Assembly (NCBI GenBank): GCA_032433595.1
Contig: JASWJB010000291.1
Location: 1 to 56,732, forward strand
Direction: 5' to 3'
Source: Conoideocrella luteorostrata
Taxonomy: Eukaryota > Ascomycota > Sordariomycetes > Hypocreales > Clavicipitaceae
Length of the DNA: 56,732 nucleotides
Numbering within the stretch: position 1 is the first letter of the stretch; each line of letters begins with the position of its first letter. A program made the position numbers and the translations under genes. The notes below the pieces were generated by a model. The model saw only the letters and a list, made by a program, of their open reading frames with translations. It was not told where the DNA came from and did no database searches. Shown here one piece after another: positions 14,501 to 25,474 of the stretch.

Positions 14501-17500
14501 AATTCTTAATAATAGTTTTAAGCTTAAATCCTATATTATATTTACTATTATTATAAAGTAATTAATAATTTTTATTTCTTATATAATTTTAAGTATATAA
14601 AAGTTAAAAGTTATTATTTTTATAATAATAAATATTAATTATACTTTTTTTATTAATTTAGGCTTTTATTTCCCTTATTTAATATTAATTTTATACTAAA
14701 GAAGCTAGTTTTTATTAGCTAAAATAAAGAAAGTTTCTATATTAAAGTAAATAATATAAATATTCTCTTTATTATAAAACCTAAGTAATACTTATAAATA
14801 AGAATTTATAGTTTAATAATTATTTTTTATTTTTTTATAATTAAGGTATAGCTTTTATTACTTATTTTATAATTAATCTTAATATATTATAAGTTCTTAG
14901 TTAAATAATAATATTTTTATTACTAAAGTATATATACTTAACCTTTTTTTTTTATAGTTTTATAAAGTAAGCTTTAGTAAAGTTAGTTTTATTCTTAAAT
15001 TTATTATTATTATTTTAATTATTATATTTTTTTCTCTCTTTAATAAAAAAGTATTCTTTAGTTTTTAAGTAAGCTTTATATATTTTATAATTAAAATTAT
15101 TTTTATATATTATAATATATATATATAAAGGGTTTTAGCTTTATAGCTAATATTATTTATAAAATCTTTAGGCTTATAATTAGTTTTAGTTTTATTAATT
15201 TTATTAATACTAAGGCTAATTCTTATAGTATTTATTTTATTTTAGTTAAAAGTTATTATTCTTATTAGTCTTTTTTATTAATAGCCTTAGTAAATCCTTT
15301 TATTATTTAGCTTATTTTAGCTAGCTTAATAGTAACTATTATTAATTCTAGGGTAGCTATAGCTATTTATAAAACCTTAGGTTTTTACCGCAAAAGTCTT
15401 AATTTTAATAGTAATTTTAGTACCTTAAATTAGGTTCTTAATTATAATTATTATTATATTAATTCTTATAGTTTTAATAAGGTTAATTTTAGTTTTAATT
15501 AAAGTATAGTTTATTTTAATATATATTAATTTAATTATTTCCCTCTTAAGTATTATTAAAGTTATTAATAATATAATAAGCTTTAATAAGTTTAGTGCTT
15601 TTTCTTACCTTATAGGGATTTCTTTTAAATTTAATTATTTCTTATAAGTTTTACCTTTTATTTTTAATTATAATAATATATTTTAATTTATTATTTTTTA
15701 TAATTAATTTTAAATATTAAATATATAATTTTAAATTAAGCTTTTATTAAAGTTAAATTAATAACTATTTATTAGTTTATTTTTTATTTACTTTAATATA
15801 TTAAAATACCTTAAATATAAAATTTTATAATAAAATATTACTTATTATATTTTCCTTAGTAAATTTAGCTTTATTTAATTAATTAATAGCTTTTTTTATT
15901 AATATATTAAACTTTTTTTATATAGTATTAAATATAATAAGTATTAAGTTAAAAATATATTTTTTTTTTACTTTATTAAGGTATTAATAATACTAAATAA
16001 AGGCTTTTTCTTTAAATAAGTTTTATATATAAAGTTTAATAAATACTTATTTATTAAAACTAGCTTAATTTAAATAGTTTTAAATTACTTAAATTTATAA
16101 TTTAATATTATAAAAAACTATTTTTTTTCCTTTATATATAATAAAAGCTTAATTATTATTATTTTATTTTATTTTAAAATAAAAATATTTTATATTTATT
16201 ATTTTTTATATAAGATTTATTAAAGTTAATAATAATATTTCTTAATATAAAAAAGGTTTTTTAAATAATAAATATTAATAATAATTTAAGTTTAAGAGTA
16301 ATTAGCTTTGCTTTAAATTAAAGCTATAGCTATTATTTAGTTAATTTTATTTTAATATAAAAAAAAATTAAGAATATATAAGTTAAGGTTCTTATAGTCC
16401 TTAAAAGTTTCTTTATTATAAATATAATTAGCTTAGTATTAATATTATTAAAGTAATATAGTATTAACTATATAGGTTCCTGCTATTAAAGTACTAAAAC
16501 TACACTAAATAATTTTATAGGTTACCTCTTAGTATTAGTCTTAGTCCTTATTATCTTAGTATTTAATATTATAGTAAATAAGGCTATATTTATCCTAGTT
16601 AATATAAATACTAGCTTAAGTAAAAGTTTCCTCTAAATAAAAACTAAGTATAACTATATAAGTTATAGTATTAAATTAATAAATTAAGCTATTAGTTTTA
16701 TTTTTCTTAGGGTAATAATTAGCCTTTTTTATTTAAAGCCTTAAAAATTATAGCTTTTAAATTTAAGGCTAAATTTTATTATTATTTATTTTAATTAAGA
16801 GTTAATTAAAGTAATTTTATTAATAGCTTTATAGTTTCTTAAGATTTAGTTAACTTATTAAAGTTTAAGTTTATTTCTTAAGTTTTTAGTAAAGGGTTTC
16901 TTAGCTAAGTAAATAAAATTAACCCTTATAATTTATAAGTAAATAAAAATATTATATTAATAAATAATTCTAAAGTAAGGTTTAAGTAATAAAGTTTTTT
17001 TCTTAAAATAATAAGGTTTTTTTCTTTTCTTAGTTCTTAATAATCTTTAGGTTTTTATTAGTTTTTATTTTTTAGTTAAAAAATAAGTTTTAGCTAAGTA
17101 TTATATAAATTTATTTATTATAAAGCTATTTTTTTTATTACTTAAGGTATAAATTAAGTACTTATTCTTAAAAAGTAATTTTATTTTTTTTACTTTATAA
17201 ATAATAAATTTAATACTTTTCTAAGTAATTATTAATTTAGTTAAGTTAATAATACTTTAGTAGTATAAATATAATTTCTTATAAGTAGTTTTACTTTATT
17301 AAAAAATACTAAAATTATTATATTTCTAGTAAAATAGCTTAGTAAAGTTATTAATTATAATAGTATTTTATAATCTTTATTTCTTATAAGTAAAATCTAA
17401 ATTTAACTATAAAAAGCTTTAAAGCTCCTAAATTATAGTAAGTTTTAATAAGGTAAGTGTTTTAGTTAAAACACTTAATTAATATTAATCTCTAAGCTAG

Positions 17501-17577
17501 TTAGTCTTAAATATTAATATATTAAAATTATAATAAGGCTCTTTAAAGGTAGTATATTAAGAGTAATTATTACTACT

Positions 17578-17854
17578 TATTATATACTAGATTTAGTATA
17601 TTATGTGCTAAATATAGCTAGTAGGTTACTAAACATAACACATTAGTTATTTATATTAGCTATAGTATTAGTATTATTAGTATTTAGGTAAAGGGAAGTA
17701 AAATAAAGCAATAATAAGTTAGATCTTAAATAGTTATAAGGTTATTATTAATTCTATCTACTAACAAGCAAGATTTAACCTCTTATAAGTCGGATCTGTC
17801 ACGTGAGTGACTAGTACAGCCTGTGTTAGATCTAGCTATTTACTTTACGCAACA
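17578..17854 (-). repeat. Element B copy 1 right LTR
   Basis: This 277-bp LTR is the 5' LTR in element orientation. Its outer end is well preserved (GTCGGATCTGTCACGTGAG, then TTTACGCAACA). Its inner end has lost C and G compared with the left LTR. It is followed by the AATAA target duplication. Confidence 0.8.
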
Positions 17855-17859
17855 AATAA

Positions 17860-20800
17860 CTTAAAAATTAAAAGTATTAATTAATAATTACTTTTACTTA
17901 AAATAATTATAAGAGAACTTAGTTTATTAAAAGCTCTCTTAATTATTAAAAGCCTTATTATAGTACTTTAATTAATTAATTACTTTAAAGCTAGTTTTAA
18001 CTTTATTAATTAAGGGCCTTATTATAACTTTAACTTATAAAAAGTAAGTAGTATTTTATATATTAACGTAATATATTTAATAATATTATTATTATTAATA
18101 TACTACTTATTAATCTCTTAAATAAATAAGGTAACTTTATATTTTATGGTTTAAAAATTACCTTATTATTTATTATAAATTTAAAAGGGTAAGGTTTATA
18201 AGCTAAATTATATATATTTAATAATATTATAATTACTTTATTACTTATTATTTATAAACTTTATTAAAAAAATAAGTAATTATATAGCCTTTACTTATAT
18301 TATTACTTCTTTATTAAAATAATTTAATTACTTAAATAAATTATTAATAAGATTAATAATACTTAATTAATATATAATAATAAAATTAAATAAGTATAGC
18401 TTATTTAAAGCTATAACCTACTTACTTATTAGCTTTAACTTAAAGGTTAAATACTTATAATTTAAATAATTTATAATAACTTAAATTAAATATATAAAGT
18501 ATATAAGGTAATATTTTTATATCTTAAATACTTTTTAAATAATTAATAACTCCTTATTAAGTATTATATAATAAAGTTTTACTTAATATAATTTCTTAAA
18601 TAAATAAGTAATTAAGTATTAGTAATTTAGTAATAACTACGTTAGTATTATATTAATAATAAACCTAAATACGTTAATCTTTATTCTTAATAATATATTT
18701 AAATTAAATTATATTAATATAAGTGCTTATTAAAAACGCTTTTATAGCTCCTTAAATATAATTATAATATTATTTCTTAGTTATATCTTTCTTATTATAT
18801 TACCTTTTAAAAGGTTTATTAATAAAATAATAACTTTATTATATTTTTTTATAAATTTTTAATAAAATTTAATAAACCTTAAGAATAAATAAATCTTTAA
18901 TATATTACTTAATAATAATTAGGTTATAATAGCTTAAATACGTTTAAGTTTTATTTTAATACTCTTATTAATTATAATAAACTTAAGGAATAATACCTTA
19001 AGTATTAAAAATTTATACTTATTAATATTTATATATAGCTTTACTTATTTTAATTTCTTAAGAACTTAATTAATATACTTTTTATACTTTATAATATTAT
19101 TATTATATATTAAAATATTATTAAGATATATAATATAAATAATATTAATTAAGCTATTAAGGGTATTATTAATATACTCTTAAAAAGTAATTAATATATT
19201 AATTAACTTAAATAATATTATAAAATACTTAAAGTAATTATATTAATATTAAAAGGTAGTTTTTTACTTATTTCCCTTATAAATATATAATTAATAATAA
19301 GTATTTTTTAAATTAATTTTAATATAAACTTTTATACTCTTTAGCTTATTAAGGATTTTTAAGATTAAGAGTAAGGGGGCTTTATTTTTTTTATAATGTT
19401 ATTTAAGCTTTTATAATTAATATATAGCTTTAGTTAACCTCCTTTTTTAAGTATAAAAAGAATTAAAGCTTTTATTAAGCTTATTAATTTTTTTATTATA
19501 TTATACTATATAATACTTATTAAGTACTTATAAAAAATTATTAACTTTTTCTTAATTAAATTATAAATAAGTTTTTAAGGTAAAGCTTTACCCTTTTTTA
19601 ACTTAATTATATAAGTTTATTTTTTTAATAATAATAATATTATAATAACTTTTTTTAAGAAAATATTTTAAAAGTTTTTATAAGTAAAAAATAATATTTT
19701 TATTATAAGATTATTATTATTTTTATTTTTATTAAGTTTTATTATTTATTTAAGTTAAAAACCCTTTTATAAGATTAAAATAATAATTAATTAATTTGCT
19801 TTATTATATACTTATTACTTCTTTTTAGTTAATAAAATACGTAGGGTAATAATAAGGTGTCTTTAATAACCTTATATTTAAGATATTATAATAAGCTTAT
19901 ATATTACGGCTTAATTAAGTTTTAAGATAATATTTTTATTAATTTTTATTATATAGTAATTAAGGTAATATATTTTATAATACCTTATATTATCTTTAAT
20001 ACTAACTACTTAATTTAAAAGGCTATAGTATTATAGTTACTTATAAGCTATACCCTTTAGTTATTATAAGTTTTTTTATATATTTTCTTAGTTTACTTTA
20101 CTTAAGAGTATTAAGTTAATAATTATATAAGTAATACTTAAATTAAATAATATTATTATAATTACTTAATTATATTTTTATTAAAGTATTATTTTTATTC
20201 TTAATTATAAATCTTTAATATTACTTTTAATAAACCTTATTTTTTATTAATATATTTTTATTATAAATAAAGTATTTAAGTTTTATATTATATATTTACT
20301 ACTTTATTTATATATAATAATAATATATTATTTATTATTTTAAGTTATATAATTAAGCTCTTTATAATTTAATATAATATACTTTAACTTTTAATATTTA
20401 TAATAAGTAGCCTTAATAAGCTAAGTAATATAACCTTATAAGAATAATTTTATTATTTTATTATTTTAATATTACTTACTTATTACTTATAATAAAAATA
20501 AGTAATTTTTTTTTTATTTTTTTTTTTTACTTTTTCTTAAGAGCTTAATAATAACCTTAGCTTTTTTACCTTAACTTATTAAATAATTCTAGCTTTTTAA
20601 AAATTCTTAGTTAAATACTTACTTTTTTATAATATTATTTAAGTTATTAATAAATATATAAATTTATAATTACTTAAGAATTAATTTAAAAAGTTTTATT
20701 TTAATTTTTTTGTAAATTTTTTTAAAAGCTTAAAAGAATTAACCCTCCTTTTAATATAGCCTTATTAATATTTTTATTACTTTTAAGTAATATAAGTTTT

Positions 20801-21442
20801 TATTTATAATTTCTTTTTTTAATTAATTAATAAAGCTAAGCTAAGTATACTTATAATACTAAATAAGATTATTAATAATAGTATATTATATTTATTATTA
20901 CTTTATATTATTAATAAGGTAGCTATTAATATAAGCTACCTTAGTTATATTATTAAGGAAGTTATATTAATTTATAATAAAAGTAATATTAAGGTTTAAG
21001 AGAAAATTTTATAAGCTTTTATAAGTATTACCTTAATATATAAATACTTTTAATTAAGCCTTTATAATATTATAATATAGTTAATTTATTATATAGTTAA
21101 TATAAGGTTAAAGTACTTTTTATTTTATATTATTAACTTTAATATTTTTAAGTTATAATTTAAGCTTAATAAGTTTAACTTTTTTCTTTTTAATTTATAA
21201 TATTCTTATTATAAGCTTAATTACTTTATTTAATACCTTTTTATTTTTTATTTAAATTATTATACTTTTTTAATAATTTAAAAAGCTCTTATACTCTTAG
21301 CTTTTATAAATATTAATAAGTATAAGGTAGTTTAATAATTATATTACTCTTTTATTATTAAATACTTACTTAATAAAGAAATTAATATTAATTATTTTTA
21401 AATTTTATTTAATAATTTATTACTTTAAAAAAAAAATTAAAT
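17860..21442 (-). repeat. Element A interior, upstream half with reverse transcriptase relic
   Basis: This is the continuation of element A on the far side of element B. It carries the reverse transcriptase remnants near 19400-19470 and 19099-19128 on the minus strand. By position, gag and protease would lie between here and the right LTR. All frames are interrupted. Confidence 0.65.
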
Positions 21443-21708
21443 TATTATAAAAGTATTATAAATAATAAAGTAAAGAATAAGAATAAGTTATATTTTAATT
21501 AAATTTTTATAATTAAGTAATAAAGGTAATAATAATATTAATTTTTAGCTCTTCTTTTTTCTTTTATAAAGAAGGTTTTTTTTTTACTTATATTAATTAT
21601 TATTATATAATTAATATATTATTAACTTATTATATTATTTTATAATTTATTCTAGCGTAGTGCTAAAGTAAAAGCTTCGTGAAGCCCCGACTCTTAAGGT
21701 CTTTAATA
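21443..21708 (-). repeat. Element A right LTR
   Basis: This 266-bp LTR aligns to 4207-4472. Its inner start is fully decayed (TATTATAAAAGTATTAT against TGTTACGGGGGTGCTGT), while its outer 60 bp keep C and G (AAGCTTCGTGAAGCCCCGAC near 21672-21691). It is followed by the GTAAG duplication. Confidence 0.8.
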
Positions 21709-21713
21709 GTAAG

Positions 21714-22249
21714 TAATTAATTAATATTATTAAATTACTTTTTAAAAAATAATTAAATTACTTTTAAATTATTATTAAAGTATATAAAATTACTTTTATT
21801 TATTAATTAAAAATAAAGGTAATAATTTTATTAATTAACTTTTACTTAAATTATATAAAATAAAGGTTTAAATAAAAATTAAAAAACTTAAAAATAATAA
21901 ATTAAATTTATATTACTTATATAATAATTTAAAAGGTTTTTAAATAATATAATTAATTATATAAAGTAAAATAATTAAAATAACCTTTTATAACTTTTAA
22001 TAAATAAATAATTAATAATATAATATTAATATTATAATAAAAATAATAATATTAATAAAATATAACTTAAAATAAAGTAAGAATAATAAAATAAAATTAA
22101 TAATAAAAAGTAATAAAAATATATTATTACTTAAAATTATTAAGTAAGTAAATTAACTTTATAATAAGTTATTAAAATATAAATTAATTATATTTATATA
22201 ACTTTATATTAAAAAAATTAAATTAAATAAATTTTTATATAATAAAAAT
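21714..22249. repeat. AT-rich spacer outside element A
   Basis: Nearly pure A/T with no open frame and no recognised element. RIP-type composition. Confidence 0.5.
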
Positions 22250-22930
22250 ATTTTAATCCCTTTAGTATAAGGAAAAACTACTATATTATCGATTTTATTT
22301 AGTAGCTTTTTAGCCTTACTTTTCCTTTCTTTTACCTTATATAAGCGCTTTAGTTTTTAATTATACTACTTCTTAGCTTTTTTATTCTTAGATTTTAAGC
22401 TTATATCCTTATTATTTAAGGTAGTCTTAAGAGCTTTCTTTTTATTTATAATAATATTTAATAATATTAAGGCTTATTAATTATTATGTTAAATATTAAA
22501 AATTAGTCTTATATATGCTTAACTTATTTATAATTATAGGTTATTATATATATATATAAGTAGTTTATTATTATATATATAGGTTATAAAAGAAATAAAA
22601 GAAAGAGGTTTTAGTATAAGGGACTTAAGGAGATTTTATATTATTATATAGTACGTAGTAAAAGGTAGTTATTTAAGTTTATTAATATAAGTTATATAGT
22701 ATAAAAAGGTATTTTTAATTATTAAAGTTTATATTTATTAATAAAGTTTAAGTTATATATAATAATAAAAGCTATTATAAGCTAATTAAGTTTAATAATA
22801 TATAATTATAACTTAATATAAACTTTACTTTCTTAATAATAAGTTTTTTATTTATTATAATTACTTTATTATTATTTATTTTTATTCTTTAATTAAAGTA
22901 TAATTATTATATTATAATTTTAGTTTTAAG
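22250..22930 (-). repeat. Repeat C, copy 2 (inverted)
   Basis: The reverse complement of this stretch matches 3003-3660 in the same order of landmarks, including CTTTAGTATAAGGAAAAA at 22259-22276 and the TACGTAGT word near 22653. With copy 1 it brackets element A as two arms facing each other. The family is unknown. Confidence 0.6.
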
Positions 22931-23215
22931 GCTTATTTAATAAAGTATATAAGGGTAAATAATATATATATTAAAATAAAATAATTTTAAAAAAAACTAA
23001 AAAAAAACTTTATATATATTTAATTATAATTATATATTATATATTTTATTATAAATAATTATTCTTAGTATTTTATAATACTTTAAGGCTTTTTAAATAA
23101 ATTACTTACTTATAATTATAAATATTATATTTTAAAGGTTACTTTTTATATAATTAAGTATTATAAATTTAATAATATAATTATTATAATTATAAGAATT
23201 TAATTACATAAGAAA
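22931..23215. repeat. AT-rich boundary of the left repeat block
   Basis: RIP-type sequence that stops sharply near 23215, where ordinary composition begins (CGCGGTTAAAATATAGC and onward). No gene seen. Confidence 0.6.
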
Positions 23216-24226
23216 TCGCGGTTAAAATATAGCTTATTTAGCATTAAATTAACTAAAAAGGGTAGTTGGTTAAGGGGTGTGGTCGGCGGTGGGGTGGCCA
23301 ACGTTATAGCACAGAATCAGACGGTTCTATTGCTTAATGGAGACAGGGATCCACAAACGTATGTCGAGATCCCCCGGCCTAATTTCGGGTAGTGTGGAAT
23401 CAATGCAGGTAAATATTTTCCCGCCTTCCCACTCTCATGCTCTCGCGAAGCTTTCCACTTACCTGGTTGGGAATAACTTCAATACATTTATACATGTGTG
23501 AGCGTTGGTAGACAAGCAGCCATGTGCATTCTTCTTGGGCGACGGGTCTGTCGTCTCAAAGCGGTTAGTTCCCGCTCTACGGGCGCGTTCTATCCACCAG
23601 AACCTTTCACAGCGCAAAGGCGGATTTCATCACCCTGAATAGCAGGGGATCGCTCATATCAAAACAAATCGACATCTTCATCGGAGATCCCGGGCAAGCT
23701 TTCGTCATATTTAACAGAGATATAGGCTTTGCTATAAAAAGTTCTATTACACACCAAGCCGGCATATCACATGGTTCAGACCTAGAAAAGGTTCCGTTGA
23801 CATTCTTCCATAAGTCAAAATATTTTGCGCATGGTACATGCCTAGCTATTTCTACTATGACTTAGCTAACGAGGCCATGCTTCTAGATACCACGCCATAT
23901 CCGCAGATCGCTATAGAGACAGATTTACCGCGCCAGAATGTTTCAAATATAAGTCCTGCAACCCTTTGGCTCTGGGGTGCCTCGCATTCGATCACGTTAG
24001 ATGGAGCAAAAGACCGTATGCACTCTTGTCCCTCTGCAAATACAGGATAGAAGCTAACCTCTTTACTAGATAAATTTGAGGAATCAGCGAGAGAAAGTCA
24101 TAGCCGCTTAAAGGGGGCTGCTGACCTTTTACAGGATATGTGAATTCTGATTAGTCTTTCCCACAATATAAGCAGCAAAGTGCGGCAAACTTCTTTATTT
24201 GGTGTATTTCGCGCTGCCATGCCCTC
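23216..24226. other. Intergenic DNA, no supported gene
   Basis: The stretch has normal composition and scattered short frames. The longest, 23838-24050 on the plus strand (70 codons), matches no family I know and has no splice context, so I do not call it a gene. The region may hold more relic sequence related to the broken gene that follows. Confidence 0.4.
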
Positions 24227-24685
24227 CTAGTGCTCCACAGAGTCTTTGACATATTCTTCAATCTCCGTGCTTAGATCTGTCACCCGTTTAGCTATACTAG
24301 CGTAATATCTCCCAAGATCCTCCGATGTCCACTAGGTTGTGGCCACTAAAACGTGAGCATCAGCGAGCCCTTTGTTCAGTGCTGCGTCGTTCTCATCCAT
24401 AGGGGATTTCTGTAACTAGTACCCATTAATTTTAAGAAACATGTCTGCCGCGAAAAGAGCCGTTCTCTTGTTGCCGTCTTGATATGGATGATCGAGAATG
24501 ACTTTCTCAGCAAGCACCCCGGCTAACTGGAATAAGTCGCTTTGCCCATAATGTTTGTGGTTCATGGGCGAGCTAATGGCAGACTCAAGCATGTCGGGCT
24601 GGGTCGGTAACGCTGTAGCAATATATCTAGTATACAGTCTTTTAACTTGGGCGGCGGTGAGAAAGCGGTAGGTGACAGATGACAT
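24227..24685 (-). pseudogene. Fic/Doc-family protein, broken by two in-frame TAG stops
   Basis: From the ATG at 24685 an 89-residue frame ends at a TAG (24416-24418). The same frame continues past it and past a second TAG (24332-24334) to a third stop at 24227-24229, 153 codons in all. That matches the compact size of Doc-like Fic proteins. The Fic core H-P-Y-Q-D-G-N-K-R-T lies at about residues 66-75; this loop normally binds ATP or another nucleotide for transfer to a target. The sequence after the first stop still reads as a helical Fic C-terminus. Both inner stops are TAG, as expected from C-to-T or G-to-A change in a repeat-rich area. Fic/Doc genes in fungi are often suspected of bacterial origin. 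Likely a relic; readthrough or an error is less likely. Confidence 0.75.
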
Positions 24686-25474
24686 ATTAAGTAACTGTCA
24701 AACAACAGAACTAGTCGTGATTTGTGTGACATCAACTCGTTACTTTAATAAAAAGCTGCGATATGCGGGCACCAATCACACAGGACCAGGAGGAGATGCA
24801 TGAAAATTTGCTTGCATACTTTCACTAGCCCGCATAAAAAGTTTTCAATAATAAAATATATTTTTAGCCTTATATTTACGTGGATCCTTGTATCCAGGGT
24901 GCGAAGATCCTATTAGGCGTGATAATCCAGATTCTATGCTATGGTGTTGGTGCTTGTTAAATTTTCTACCCATGGAAAAATATACGCGGGTGTGGTGTTA
25001 AAGTATTCACATGTGTATTTCGTTTTCGCTTACTGTGTGAGGTTGTTGCTGGTTTCGCTGATGATGCAACGGAGACCGCTACACGGCCGGCCACACGCAG
25101 AGCCTGACAGCCGCTGATTCCCGTCGAGGAAGGATTTGGATGCAGCCCTTGCTCGTTCGTTACTGCGTCTGAGAGACGAGCCAATCAATACTCACTGGCC
25201 AAGCGTGCCGCATACATACGTCGGCCTACGACAAACAAAGGACGATACGAGGACATGAATGAGTGGAGGGTCGGCGTCGCTCAGCCCTTTGCATTTCCCA
25301 CCAGCTTAATTATCTTCAAGACTGTACAATTGAAATTAATTAACAAGCTAGCTTGGAAGTCAATGTAACCATATCCCAACCCTTGAACCGCAAACACATC
25401 CATTCTGCCCATAATTAGTACGCAAATTGTGACGTTGTGCGCAATCACAGGACCGTGCGTGCGAATCACGCAAT
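24686..25474. other. Intergenic DNA between Fic relic and NLR-like gene
   Basis: This 790 bp lies upstream of the Fic relic and downstream of the NLR-like gene. Only short uncorroborated frames are present on both strands. An AT-rich patch lies at 24840-24880. Nothing else is recognisable. Confidence 0.4.

Larger units (their letters stand above)
7307..17854 (-). mobile_element. Element B copy 1: RIP-dead Ty3/gypsy-like retrotransposon nested in element A
   Basis: The 277-bp LTRs (7307-7583 and 17578-17854) are flanked by the 5-bp repeat AATAA (7302-7306 and 17855-17859). The whole element lies inside element A, so it arrived later. On the minus strand around 13283-13325 the frame gives the reverse transcriptase box Y-I-N-N-I-I-I-F-S, the form of gypsy Y-I-D-D-I-I-I-F-S after G-to-A changes. 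The part from about 11528 to 17854 matches 49425-55757 closely. At 10.5 kb it is long for a gypsy element. The 7584-11500 part has no counterpart in the window and may contain further insertions or an extra 3' region. Confidence 0.8.
4207..21708 (-). mobile_element. Element A: RIP-dead Ty3/gypsy-like LTR retrotransposon, split by element B
   Basis: Two 266-bp LTRs (4207-4472 and 21443-21708) align end to end with mostly C/T and G/A differences. The 5-bp duplication GTAAG lies just outside both ends (4202-4206 and 21709-21713). Removing the inserted element B leaves about 6.9 kb, a usual length for a fungal gypsy element. On the minus strand near 19400-19470 a frame shows the reverse transcriptase signature around K-K-x-G, L-x-L and I-N-Y, where live elements have I-D-Y. 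At 19099-19128 the catalytic box reads Y-L-N-N, where live elements have Y-L-D-D. In-frame stops are frequent, so the element is dead. LTR and RT structure are seen directly; the family assignment is from these motifs. Confidence 0.8.

Noticed and set aside
23838..24050. 70-codon plus-strand frame upstream of the Fic relic
   Set aside because: No recognised motif, no splice context and no neighbour that would support it.
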